This document shows, in pieces, positions 9,702 to 18,022 of a stretch of 64,000 nucleotides of DNA. The DNA is from an uncultured Bacteroidota bacterium. GTDB taxonomy: Bacteria; Bacteroidota; Bacteroidia; Flavobacteriales; Flavobacteriaceae. The notes beneath the pieces are model-generated. The model did not search any database and was not told the DNA's origin. It saw nothing but the letters and a program-made list of their open reading frames with translations. The first letter of the stretch is position 1; each line of letters opens with the position of its first letter. The stretch spans positions 620,001 through 684,000 of the forward strand of contig CACMHY010000001.1 in the NCBI GenBank assembly GCA_902613595.1, read 5' to 3'. The position numbers and the translations under genes were made by a program.

Positions 9702-10631
9702 ATGATGCATTTGATCCTAAAAGTTTTTCTAGTAATAAGAAAAAAAATATTTTTTTTAGTTATTTCGGTTTTTTTAATAAATAGTTGTGTTAATACCGAA
9801 ACAAAAAATTATTCAAAACCGGATGATTTATCCTCAGACTTTCAAACAATTATTCACCAGGGTGTAAATAGAGAGTATGTTTTGTATGTACCTAATTCGT
9901 ATGACGGTTCTTTTTCAGTTCCGGTTGTTTTAAATTTTCATGGATTTAGTGGTGACGCCTATCAATATATGAATGAGGCAGATATGCGTCGTTTAGCAGA
10001 AGCTGAAACTTTTATTTTGATCTATCCTCAAGGCCTTGATCTAGACGGAAGTCCTCACTGGAATGCATGCCCTAGTGGAGGAGACAATAAAAGTGATGTT
10101 GATGATTTCGGATTTATAGAAACTCTTGTGGAGGACATTTCATCTAATTATAATATTGATTTAGAAAGAGTTTATGCTGTAGGTTACTCTAATGGAGGAA
10201 TGATGGCTTATGGACTTGCCAATCACAAAAGTGAAATTATTGCTGCGGTAGCGTCTGTATCAGGTTCGATGTTAGACTGCACTGGGCCTACCTCGCACCC
10301 AATGCCAGTGATTCATCTACACGGAACAAATGATTTCGATTTACCTTACAATGGAAATAATTTTTATAATTCAGTCCAAAACACGATAGACTACTGGATT
10401 AATTTTAATAACACAAATCCAGAGCCCGTAGTAAATTTTGATAATAGTGGAGATATCACCATCGAGCATTATGTTTATGATAAAGGGAATAACTCGGTTT
10501 CTGTTGAACACTACAAATATATTGGTGGAGATCACGTATGGTTTATGTCTACTTTTCAAGGGCAAAACGCCTCAGAATTGGTATGGAATTTTTTATCCCG
10601 ATATGACATAAATGGTGAAAGATCATTTTAG
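9702..10631 (+). CDS. Lipoprotein esterase, PHB-depolymerase / feruloyl esterase (LpqC) family
   Basis: A 309-residue exported alpha/beta hydrolase. A hydrophobic N-terminus ends in the lipobox-like LINSC, so it is probably lipid-anchored. The family motifs are present in order: LNFHGFSG (oxyanion hole), IYPQGLD, GYSNGG with nucleophile Ser at about 163, HGTNDFDLPY with the acid Asp, and GGDHVW with the catalytic His. This order is that of esterase-PHB/LpqC proteins such as poly(3-hydroxybutyrate) depolymerases and feruloyl esterases; which ester is cut is unknown. TTG at 9699 precedes ATGs at 9702 and 9705, and an ATG start is preferred. It is followed after 53 bases by the PQQ dehydrogenase on the same strand. 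Confidence 0.82.
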   Translation: MMHLILKVFLVIRKKIFFLVISVFLINSCVNTETKNYSKPDDLSSDFQTIIHQGVNREYVLYVPNSYDGSFSVPVVLNFHGFSGDAYQYMNEADMRRLAEAETFILIYPQGLDLDGSPHWNACPSGGDNKSDVDDFGFIETLVEDISSNYNIDLERVYAVGYSNGGMMAYGLANHKSEIIAAVASVSGSMLDCTGPTSHPMPVIHLHGTNDFDLPYNGNNFYNSVQNTIDYWINFNNTNPEPVVNFDNSGDITIEHYVYDKGNNSVSVEHYKYIGGDHVWFMSTFQGQNASELVWNFLSRYDINGERSF

Positions 10632-10684
10632 ATAAATCAGCTTCATTATTATGATTTTACTTTTCAATTAATTAATTTACAGTT

Positions 10685-12862
10685 ATGAGAAAATTAACTT
10701 TTTTACCTATTCTGCTAGTATTAATAAACTGCAATACCGTTGAGGTTAAAAACGATTTCAAAAGCTGGAACGAATATTTAGGTGACAAATCAAGGAGTCA
10801 TTATTCAAGTTTAAATCAGGTTAATACTAAGAATGTAAAAAGCTTAAAGAAAATTTGGGAATATAAATCTGGAGGGATTCTAAATTCCAAAAATACAACT
10901 CAAATACAATGTAGTCCCATTGTTATTGATACGATACTATATGGTACAAATCCTTTAACTAGGCTTTTTGCAATCCATGCAAAAACGGGGAAAAAAATAT
11001 GGGAATTTGATCACGGGAAGGATGCTGGTCCAGGCTGGTGGGGTGTCAACAGAGGATTAATTTATTGGGATGATGGGCAAGACGGAAGGATAGTTTACAC
11101 CTCAGGAAGCTACATATATGCAGTAGACGCTTTGACAGGAGATTCTGAAAAAACTTTTGGAGAAAATGGAAAAGTAGATCTTAGAAAAAACTTAGGCCGC
11201 CCTTACAATGAAATGATTGTCATAGCCAACACACCCGGAGTGGTTTATGACAATATTTTAATTCAAGGTTCAAGAGTCCATGAGGGTCCAGGAGCATCTC
11301 CAGGACATATTCGTGCTTATGACCTTAATACTGGTGAATTAGTATGGAGGTTTAATACAATTCCACATCCTGGAGAATACGGCTATGAGACATGGCCGAA
11401 AGATGCCTGGAAACATATGGGTGGTGCAAATTCGTGGGCTGGAATGACTCTTGATGAGTCGACAGGTATTGCATACATTCCTACGGGTTCAGCATCATAT
11501 GATTTCTGGGGAGGGAATAGATCAGGAGAAAATTTATTTGCAAATTCTTTGATTGCACTAAATGCAAAAAATGGAGAAAGAATATGGCATTTTCAATTCA
11601 TTCACCACGATCTGTGGGACAGGGATCTGCCAGCCCCACCGAATTTGGTTGAAATAAATCGAAATGGAAGTAAGATAAAAGCTGTAACACAGGTGACAAA
11701 GTCAGGACACTTGTTTGTTTTTGATAGACTAACAGGGGAGCCAATATATCCAATAGAAGAAATACCGGTTAAGTTAGCAAAACTTGAAGGAGAAAAATCT
11801 TGGCCAACCCAACCTTTACCGACGCATATTCCTCCTTTTGCAAGACAAGAATTTTCCAAAGACCTAATTAACGACATGTTCCCAAATGCAAAAGCTATGC
11901 TTGCTTGGACTCCTACTCAAAAAGACAAAATATTAGACAAGACAGTTAAACAGGTATGGGAAACTTTAAATTCAGAAGGACAATTTATTCCACACAGCGA
12001 AAAAATTAGGTCAGTAACATTTCCTGGTTTAGATGGTGGTGCCGAGTGGGGTGGTGCAGCATATGACCCTAATAGTAATTGGCTCTACGTAAATTCAAAC
12101 GAAATGCCATGGGTATCCATTGCAAAAAAAGTAGATTTTTCATCTTCAGAAAATGGAGATAAGATTAAAAATTATGGCAAAGTTATTTACAATCAGCAGT
12201 GCTCTAGATGTCATGGTGCTGATTTAAATGGAATGTCTAATATCCCTAGTTTAATAAATCTAAAAAATCGGTATAATGCTTTGAATTTAGCATCTACAAT
12301 TTCCAAAGGTAAAGGGAGCATGATGCCCATGCCTCAAATTTCAAAAACCCAAATTGATCTACTAACCGCTTACCTTCTAGAGGACAACAACATAAAAGTT
12401 GAAGTGGCATCATTAAAAGAAATTGATCCTAATTTTTCACCTTATTCGGTTAACTATTTTGGGCGTTTTATGGATGAGAATGGATATCCTGCAATTAAAC
12501 CCCCTTGGGGAACACTAAATGCGATAGATTTAAATAAAGGTGAAATTGTCTGGCAAGTTCCACTTGGTGAGTACGATGAATTAACAAAGCTTGGTTTTCC
12601 AAAAACAGGAACAGAGAATTATGGTGGTCCGATTCTTACTGCAGGTGGACTAATTTTTATTGGGGCTACTAACGATGAATATTTTAGGGCTTTTGATAAA
12701 ATCACAGGAGAAGAGTTGTGGAGAAGTAAATTACCTGCCGGCGGCTATGCAACTCCAATGACTTATGAATTAGAAGGAAAACAATATATTGTTATTGCAT
12801 GTGGAGGTGGAAAAATGGGAACAAAATCTGGAGATTCTTACGTAGCCTACTCCTTAAATTAA
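10685..12862 (+). CDS. PQQ-dependent dehydrogenase with inserted cytochrome c domain, lipoprotein
   Basis: A 725-residue periplasmic lipoprotein (lipobox LVLINC at the end of the signal peptide). The sequence shows the eight-bladed quinoprotein propeller of the membrane-bound glucose/quinate dehydrogenase group, with repeated W-docking motifs such as GEIVWQVPLG and GEELWRSKLP. A haem c motif CSRCH lies near residue 506 within a domain of about 80 residues inserted before the last blades. The arrangement suggests oxidation of a sugar or alcohol by PQQ with electrons leaving through its own haem to the respiratory chain; the substrate is not evident. No PQQ synthesis genes occur in the window. 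A bidirectional terminator follows. Confidence 0.88.
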   Translation: MRKLTFLPILLVLINCNTVEVKNDFKSWNEYLGDKSRSHYSSLNQVNTKNVKSLKKIWEYKSGGILNSKNTTQIQCSPIVIDTILYGTNPLTRLFAIHAKTGKKIWEFDHGKDAGPGWWGVNRGLIYWDDGQDGRIVYTSGSYIYAVDALTGDSEKTFGENGKVDLRKNLGRPYNEMIVIANTPGVVYDNILIQGSRVHEGPGASPGHIRAYDLNTGELVWRFNTIPHPGEYGYETWPKDAWKHMGGANSWAGMTLDESTGIAYIPTGSASYDFWGGNRSGENLFANSLIALNAKNGERIWHFQFIHHDLWDRDLPAPPNLVEINRNGSKIKAVTQVTKSGHLFVFDRLTGEPIYPIEEIPVKLAKLEGEKSWPTQPLPTHIPPFARQEFSKDLINDMFPNAKAMLAWTPTQKDKILDKTVKQVWETLNSEGQFIPHSEKIRSVTFPGLDGGAEWGGAAYDPNSNWLYVNSNEMPWVSIAKKVDFSSSENGDKIKNYGKVIYNQQCSRCHGADLNGMSNIPSLINLKNRYNALNLASTISKGKGSMMPMPQISKTQIDLLTAYLLEDNNIKVEVASLKEIDPNFSPYSVNYFGRFMDENGYPAIKPPWGTLNAIDLNKGEIVWQVPLGEYDELTKLGFPKTGTENYGGPILTAGGLIFIGATNDEYFRAFDKITGEELWRSKLPAGGYATPMTYELEGKQYIVIACGGGKMGTKSGDSYVAYSLN

Positions 12863-12906
12863 TTTGAATTTATTACTAATGATATTTTAACTTTATATGA
12901 ACTTTT

Positions 12907-12940
12907 AAAAAAACCCTCCTGGTGGAGGGTTTTTTATTTT
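12907..12940. terminator. Bidirectional Rho-independent terminator
   Basis: CCCTCC (12914-12919) pairs with GGAGGG (12924-12929), with an A run before and a T run after it. It serves both the rightward PQQ dehydrogenase and the leftward secreted protein gene. Confidence 0.85.
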
Positions 12941-13737
12941 TAGTTGTGAATTTTAAAATCACCGTCACTATTTACTGACATCAAGATTTTCCAAACAACT
13001 TGCTTGTAAAAAGTTCCACCTTCCATCATTGAATTAATTTTGTCTAATCCTTGAGGAAACTTTGTGCCATTGCTCCAATCAGGGGCAATTAGATCTTCAT
13101 AAGTCTGATATCCATCAACAGTTATATAATTCCAGTTATATCCATTGCCATTAGGTGTAACTTTTCTAGCAGTTGACCAAATGACTTGACTACCATTATT
13201 TCGATTCATCTCTTTTTTTATGAAATTCCCCCACAATTCTTTCTGAAGTTTATCAAACTCATTGATATTACCTTTAACATTAGCATAATTAACTTTGATG
13301 AAATTAAAACCGTCTATATTATTTTTCATTATTCTATTTGTTCTTTGAAGAGTTGCATTAAAGACGGTGTGCCCATCGATATTAATTGCCCTTTTGACAA
13401 GGGTAGCCGCATCTTCTCCCATTGAATTCATTACCTTATTGTAAGCGGAATTATAAGAAGCGCCAAGGGTCTTTAAATTTGATTTATCTCCAACACCAAC
13501 ATAAAACATTATGTTAGGTTCACTTGAAGATCCACCTTGTCTTTGAAGCATTGCCCAACCTGTAGCTTTTCCTTCTTTTATCATCTCCTTAGCGACCTTA
13601 CTGTGGAAATGTTTTTCGTTCTCGATATGGGTTTGAATTTCACCCTGTGGAATCATCCTGTAGCCCTGTAAGTAGTAATCTTGTGAAAAAGAAAATGATA
13701 CATACAATAAAATAAATAACGTAAATATTTTTTTCAT
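12940..13737 (-). CDS. Secreted protein of unknown function, two alpha/beta-barrel-like halves (paralogue A)
   Basis: A 265-residue protein with a clear signal peptide (MKKIFTLFILLYVSFSFSQ). I do not recognise a named family. The mature part seems to consist of two similar halves: each has a helix containing E/N residues followed by a strand with the pattern GxxxGWAxLxR or its degenerate form (GKATGWAML near residue 57, SQVIWSTARK in the second half) and an aromatic N-Y-x-x-x-D strand. This resembles dimeric alpha/beta-barrel (NIPSNAP/ABM-like) domains, by inference only. The proteins at 14865 and 15748 share the layout and are probably diverged paralogues. An extended promoter motif at 13767-13783 is shared with these genes. 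Confidence 0.7.
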   Translation of the reverse strand: MKKIFTLFILLYVSFSFSQDYYLQGYRMIPQGEIQTHIENEKHFHSKVAKEMIKEGKATGWAMLQRQGGSSSEPNIMFYVGVGDKSNLKTLGASYNSAYNKVMNSMGEDAATLVKRAINIDGHTVFNATLQRTNRIMKNNIDGFNFIKVNYANVKGNINEFDKLQKELWGNFIKKEMNRNNGSQVIWSTARKVTPNGNGYNWNYITVDGYQTYEDLIAPDWSNGTKFPQGLDKINSMMEGGTFYKQVVWKILMSVNSDGDFKIHN

Positions 13738-13766
13738 TTTTAAATTGATTTATAGTTTATAAAAAG

Positions 13767-13783
13767 CAATATACAAATAAGTC
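13767..13783 (-). promoter_or_regulatory. Shared extended promoter motif, copy 1
   Basis: Reads GACTTATTTGTATATTG on the minus strand, about 30 bases before the start of the secreted protein gene. TTTG fits the Bacteroidota -7 element and the following TATATT is conserved among the copies at 15661, 16543, 20044 and 22007. Confidence 0.55.
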
Positions 13784-13867
13784 ACTTAATCCAATAAATT
13801 GGATATCGCGATGTTTTAAAATAAGTAATTCATCTAAAAGACAACTTTTACATATATTTATGATATA

Positions 13868-14803
13868 ATGTTAAACAGGAGAAACTTTATTAAATCTTTT
13901 TCAGCCGCTGCAATAAGCCCGCATTTTATTAATTATTTTCAGTTTATCGATTCTAAAAAAAGCTTAAAAGCATCATTGAGTCCCGGAGCTATAGGTATCA
14001 GATGTACCGCCAAAGAATTACTAGATTATGCAATCAAGTTCAAGTTTTCAGCCATAAGTCCCCCTTTGAGAGAACTCATACAATTTAAAGAAAGTGATAA
14101 AATGGCTTATCTGGAAAAAATGAAAGAAAATGAAATTCTTTTTGACTCTGGTGGTCTACCTATTGATTTTAGAACAACAGAGTCGAAGTTTAAAGAAGGA
14201 TATGATTTTCTGGTAGAAAATATAAATTCGATTGTTTCATTAAATGTTTCAAGTTTAGTGACTTGGATCATGCCTACTCACAAAACGTTGACTTATATGC
14301 GAAATTTTGAACAGCACAGAACTCGATTAAATAAAGTTGCGACTGTTCTAGAAGATTCAGGTCTAAAATTAGGATTAGAATACGTTGGTCCAAAGACACT
14401 TATGGCAAGAGATAAATATCCTTTTTTACATAGCATAAATGGATTAAAGGAGCTTATAAAGTCCATTGAGAAAAACAATGTTGGTTATTTGCTTGATAGC
14501 TATCACACTTACTGCGCTGAAGATAAAAATGAAGATCTTGATTTTTTAAAAGCTGAAGATATTATTTCTGTACAATTAAACGATGGAGTATTAGGTAGAA
14601 CTATTGCTACTCAGATGGATCTAGAGAGGGAGTTGCCTGGTGATACAGGAATAATTGACTTGGAAAATTTTTTAAACTTAATTAGAAATAAAGGGTATAA
14701 TGGAGCAGTAAGTGTTGAGCCTTTTAATAAAGGACTTAACAAAATGGAGGTTAAAGCAAAACTTAAAAGGGTAAGAGCTTCTCTTTCAAGATTTGGTGTT
14801 TAA
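13868..14803 (+). CDS. Exported sugar phosphate isomerase/epimerase-like TIM barrel
   Basis: A 311-residue protein of the xylose isomerase-like/AP endonuclease 2 superfamily. The N-terminus MLNRRNFIKSFSAAAIS carries a twin-arginine motif (RRNFIK), so it is probably exported folded. Metal-site-like elements of the barrel follow: LEYVGPK (Glu), LLDSYHTYCAE (Asp, His), SVQLNDG and VSVEPFN (Glu) near the C-terminus. These match the divalent-metal ligands of the superfamily, in which members isomerise or epimerise sugars or inositols. It stands alone on the plus strand among leftward secreted-protein genes. The substrate is unknown. Confidence 0.78.
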   Translation: MLNRRNFIKSFSAAAISPHFINYFQFIDSKKSLKASLSPGAIGIRCTAKELLDYAIKFKFSAISPPLRELIQFKESDKMAYLEKMKENEILFDSGGLPIDFRTTESKFKEGYDFLVENINSIVSLNVSSLVTWIMPTHKTLTYMRNFEQHRTRLNKVATVLEDSGLKLGLEYVGPKTLMARDKYPFLHSINGLKELIKSIEKNNVGYLLDSYHTYCAEDKNEDLDFLKAEDIISVQLNDGVLGRTIATQMDLERELPGDTGIIDLENFLNLIRNKGYNGAVSVEPFNKGLNKMEVKAKLKRVRASLSRFGV

Positions 14804-14812
14804 ATATTAGAT

Positions 14813-14848
14813 AACAAAAAACCCTCCTGTCCGGGAGGGTTCTTTTGC
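14813..14848. terminator. Bidirectional Rho-independent terminator
   Basis: ACCCTCC (14821-14827) pairs with GGAGGGT (14834-14840), flanked by an A run and TTCTTTT, between convergent genes. Confidence 0.85.
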
Positions 14849-14864
14849 AAAATTTTATAAAGAT

Positions 14865-15632
14865 TTATTGTTTGGGAGAAGTACCAATAATAATTTCGGT
14901 TATGTTTCTGTGCGAGAAACCATCTGGGAGATTACTTAAAAACTTTTCAACCAAATCACCTGGTAAATACGAAACTGCACCCTGGTTTGCCATGTGTTTC
15001 ATTACACCTTCCAATGAATCATATATATCCCAATAGAAAATATTACTATCATTGTGTTTGTCTTGAGGTGCTATGATTGTTGCGACCCCCCATCCTGTCA
15101 TGCCAGTCTTTTTCGAGTTTTTCTTGAAAATATTACCTGTCTTTTTGCCAAGTTCAATTGCAGCTTGTACATCATTTACCTTTCCATCATTTAAAATTAT
15201 ATACTTCCCCTGCCCATTGTTGAATTCGTCTTGGGTCATAAAATGATACATCCCACTTTTTGTGGCTCCATTACCTTTAAGCTTGTTTGATTTGAAACCA
15301 AATTTATCTTCAAATTTTTCCCAAAAAGGATTCTTTTTGTGGGCAACCATTTGTTCAATATTATCAAAAGCATGTACCCAAAAATAGTTGAATTTATAAT
15401 CCTCTGCATCTCCAATTCCCTGAACTCTTTTTAATAATGCCCATCCTCTCATCTTACCACTATCAACATAGTCTTGTGCTAACTTCGAGTTGTATTCAAT
15501 TTCTTGACTTTCAAAATTTTCTTGATTTTGGTAAGGAACATTTACTCCATGAAGAACAAAAGTTCTTTGAGCATTTAGATTATTTATGTAAATAAATAAA
15601 AATGTGAATAGTAAAAAATATATTTTTTTCAT
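14865..15632 (-). CDS. Secreted protein of unknown function, two alpha/beta-barrel-like halves (paralogue B)
   Basis: A 255-residue protein with a signal peptide ending near YINNLNAQ. The internal duplication is clearest in this copy: GKMRGWALLKR with FNYFWVHAFDNIEQM in the first half corresponds to TGMTGWGVATI with NIFYWDIYDSLEGVM in the second. Each half fits a ferredoxin-like alpha/beta-barrel unit as in NIPSNAP or ABM domains; this is inference from pattern, not an assignment. No catalytic residues can be named. It is leftward, with its own promoter at 15661-15677 and a terminator after the stop, so it is probably a single-gene transcript like its two paralogues. Confidence 0.72.
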   Translation of the reverse strand: MKKIYFLLFTFLFIYINNLNAQRTFVLHGVNVPYQNQENFESQEIEYNSKLAQDYVDSGKMRGWALLKRVQGIGDAEDYKFNYFWVHAFDNIEQMVAHKKNPFWEKFEDKFGFKSNKLKGNGATKSGMYHFMTQDEFNNGQGKYIILNDGKVNDVQAAIELGKKTGNIFKKNSKKTGMTGWGVATIIAPQDKHNDSNIFYWDIYDSLEGVMKHMANQGAVSYLPGDLVEKFLSNLPDGFSHRNITEIIIGTSPKQ

Positions 15633-15660
15633 TTTACTTTAGTTTATGGTTAATGGTAGG

Positions 15661-15677
15661 TAATATACAAAGAAGTC
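15661..15677 (-). promoter_or_regulatory. Shared extended promoter motif, copy 2
   Basis: Reads GACTTCTTTGTATATTA on the minus strand, followed by a leader containing AACCATAAA just before the start codon, nearly as in the copy at 16543. Confidence 0.55.
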
Positions 15678-15708
15678 ATCAAATTGATAAAAAATACATT
15701 TTTATAAT

Positions 15709-15738
15709 TAAAAAACCCTCCATTTAGGAGGGCCAATT
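15709..15738 (-). terminator. Rho-independent terminator
   Basis: On the minus strand CCCTCC-TAAAT-GGAGGG is followed by TTTTTTAATT, immediately downstream of the gene at 15748-16515. Confidence 0.82.
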
Positions 15739-15747
15739 CTTATGTTT

Positions 15748-16515
15748 TTAAAAAGTAGAATATACTAAAGTAAGTTCTTCTGCAGGAAGCATTTCTCTTG
15801 AATTCTGTAGTCCCTCCCAAGATTTTCTTGTAAGAAAATCATCTCCAATATCCATAGTATTATCTCCCTTTTTACTAGTCATAAAATTAAAGGCGATGTG
15901 AGTAAACCCGGTATTCAATTTTTTTGCTCCTTCATCTTTTGAAATTATCTCTGCTAGGCCCCAAAATTTTCTGTATCCATCAAGTATTTGCTTTTGGGCG
16001 ACAGGTTTCCATAATTTATCTTCATAATCTACAAAATCTTCATTTTTTTTAGTCATAAAATGAAAATTACATTTATCACCTATTTCCCATTCTAATCCTA
16101 ACCAACCCGTTGCAGAAACCCATTTATACTGTCTTTCTCTGCGATCCTTAAAGATACCGTCAAAACCGAGCATTCTTCGAATCTGTTTTTTACTTTTCCC
16201 TTTAAATTTTGGATAAATTATATCCCATAGCTTATCATAGTTTGTTGTCATAGCATCTTGATCAGCTGTAGTCCTTCTAAAAATATAATATTGGGCCCAA
16301 TTCTCATCTCCTTCCCTTCTAGTTCGTTTCCAAACCGACCACTGTGCAATAATTCCAGCATCAACTAATGCTTGAGCCGCTATATTCCAGTTTTTTTCTT
16401 TTGCTAAGTATTGACTTTCTTTTCCATCTTCTAAAACTACAGCAATCATAGCAGTTGATTGTGAGTATGATAAATAACTTATTAATATTAGACTTACTGC
16501 AATGAAATTTTTCAT
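15748..16515 (-). CDS. Secreted protein of unknown function, two alpha/beta-barrel-like halves (paralogue C)
   Basis: A 255-residue protein starting MKNFIAVSLILISYLSYSQ, a good signal peptide; an upstream in-frame start at 16545 would spoil it, so the ATG at 16515 is chosen. The mature protein follows the layout of its two neighbours: a first half with ALVDAGIIAQWSVWKR and a second half with YRKFWGLAEIIS. It is more diverged than the other two and rich in Trp and Lys. No known family or active site is recognised. It has its own promoter copy (16543-16559) and terminator. Confidence 0.7.
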   Translation of the reverse strand: MKNFIAVSLILISYLSYSQSTAMIAVVLEDGKESQYLAKEKNWNIAAQALVDAGIIAQWSVWKRTRREGDENWAQYYIFRRTTADQDAMTTNYDKLWDIIYPKFKGKSKKQIRRMLGFDGIFKDRRERQYKWVSATGWLGLEWEIGDKCNFHFMTKKNEDFVDYEDKLWKPVAQKQILDGYRKFWGLAEIISKDEGAKKLNTGFTHIAFNFMTSKKGDNTMDIGDDFLTRKSWEGLQNSREMLPAEELTLVYSTF

Positions 16516-16542
16516 TTTAATTAATTTATGGTTAACGATAAT

Positions 16543-16559
16543 CAATATACAAAGAAGTA
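16543..16559 (-). promoter_or_regulatory. Shared extended promoter motif, copy 3
   Basis: Reads TACTTCTTTGTATATTG on the minus strand, then a leader with GTTAACCATAAATTAA before the ATG. The remainder of the region to 16890 is very AT-rich and I see no gene in it. Confidence 0.55.
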
Positions 16560-16890
16560 TTCGATTTAACTTAAAAGTATTTCCTTAAGAATGGTAAAAA
16601 TCAACCAAAAAGGGGCGTTTATTTTAAAAATACACAAAAAAACAAGATAAATTATGCATATTTTGAATAAAATAAGCCTAATTAAGAAATTTTAAAAAGG
16701 GAATATGGCTAAAAAATCAATTTTGATAGTCAAAAAGAAAAATTTTTTTTGGTTTTTTTTTATTTTGTGTATTAAAGATTATTTTAAGAGGTACCTTTAA
16801 AAATATTTTGATATTTTTACAAAAAAATAAACCGATCGAGATAATTGAATAAACAAAATCTAATTATTAGTGTTTTAAATCAAATCTTAA

Positions 16891-17142
16891 ATGCCAAAAA
16901 CTAAAATTCAATACAAAAATCAAATCAAATTTAATGCTTCAAAGCAATTTACTGACTACATTAAGCAAGCTATAAATTCCAGTGAGGCAAAACAAAAATT
17001 TGGTAAGCAACCTTCTCAAACTGAATTTATAAGAGGTGTGATTTATCAATGGATTAGAAAATATACTCCACACATCTTGATAGATGATCTAGAGGGAAAT
17101 GTTCCGGAAATATTAGAACACCAGGAATTGAAAAGTAAATAA
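16891..17142 (+). CDS. Small basic protein, possibly ribbon-helix-helix-like
   Basis: An 83-residue protein starting with a short beta-like segment (KIQYKNQIKFNA) followed by two helices (KQFTDYIKQAI and QTEFIRGVIYQWIRKY). A strand-helix-helix arrangement with many Lys residues would fit a DNA-binding protein of the RHH type, but no family signature is certain. It has no signal peptide. Its stop is followed by a short membrane ORF at 17205. A regulator of the surrounding promoter set is conceivable but untested. Confidence 0.5.
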   Translation: MPKTKIQYKNQIKFNASKQFTDYIKQAINSSEAKQKFGKQPSQTEFIRGVIYQWIRKYTPHILIDDLEGNVPEILEHQELKSK

Positions 17143-17204
17143 TTCTATTACCCAAAGAAATTGTAATTTCACACAAAAAATAACTAGACTAAGAGAATGT
17201 CAGT

Positions 17205-17345
17205 ATGAATTTGGAAAAACTAGTTAAAAAAGACAATAAAATACAGAGATTTTGTATTGCTATAGCACTTATAATTTCATTAACAATAGGTTTGTATATT
17301 TATTTTTCATTAATAAAACTTGTTATTTCAAGTATTACTAAATAG
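17205..17345 (+). CDS. Small single-span membrane protein (46 aa)
   Basis: ATG-initiated ORF of 46 residues: a basic N-terminus (MNLEKLVKKDNKIQR) and one long hydrophobic helix (about 17-42) ending ISSITK. This is the usual layout of a small inner-membrane protein with the N-terminus inside. It lies in an otherwise empty stretch on the strand of both neighbours. No homologue is recognised and its expression is unproven. Confidence 0.45.
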   Translation: MNLEKLVKKDNKIQRFCIAIALIISLTIGLYIYFSLIKLVISSITK

Positions 17346-17419
17346 TAAAACTTACGAAATTGAATTATTTAATGTTTTATAAGAGTTAGATTAAAAAACT
17401 CGGAGATTAAAAATATTTG

Positions 17420-18001
17420 ATGAAAAAATTAGTTTTATCCTTTCTTTTGGTTACAACTATTTACTGTAAAAATAACTCAGTAAATCATTCAGATCATAAG
17501 CGTCAAAGTCAAACAGGCGAAGAAGCAATTTCGAATAAAAAAGAAATATTAAGTCCAAGTAAATATGCAATGACAATGATAGATGGTGCACATATTCATA
17601 TCGATTATTCGTCACCATCTGTCAGGGGAAGGATTATTTACGGAGGCCTATTAGCTTACGGAGAAATCTGGCAATCAGGTGCTCACAATGCAACTTGGAT
17701 TTCTACCAACAAAGACTTATTGATAAACGATAATTTACTAAAATCAGGAAAGTATGGTTTTTTCACTATACCAAATAAAGAATTTTGGACAATAATATTT
17801 AATAAAAATTGGAAACAACACGGAAAAGATGAATACAATCAGGCTGATGATGTTTTTAGATTCGATGTAAAACCAAAAATTTCAGAACAATTAAAAGAGA
17901 ATCTGACATATAAAGTGGAAAAAATTGGTAATCAACAGGGAACTATATCACTAAGCTGGGAAAAAATAACAATCAGTTTTCCCTTTTTTGTATCAAACTA
18001 A
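17420..18001 (+). CDS. DUF2911 protein, probably exported
   Basis: A 193-residue protein with a short hydrophobic N-terminus ending in TTIYC, a weak lipobox, so it may be a lipoprotein. From about residue 50 it shows the DUF2911 pattern: IHIDYSSPSVRGRIIYGGL, then YGEIWQSGAHNATWIS and SGKYGFFTIPNKEFWTIIFN. DUF2911 proteins are common in Bacteroidota and have no established function. TTG at 17417 immediately precedes the ATG at 17420, which I take as the start. It converges on the phosphoesterase gene with a 21-base gap. Confidence 0.85.
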   Translation: MKKLVLSFLLVTTIYCKNNSVNHSDHKRQSQTGEEAISNKKEILSPSKYAMTMIDGAHIHIDYSSPSVRGRIIYGGLLAYGEIWQSGAHNATWISTNKDLLINDNLLKSGKYGFFTIPNKEFWTIIFNKNWKQHGKDEYNQADDVFRFDVKPKISEQLKENLTYKVEKIGNQQGTISLSWEKITISFPFFVSN

Positions 18002-18022
18002 AAATTTATTTGATTGTTTAGT

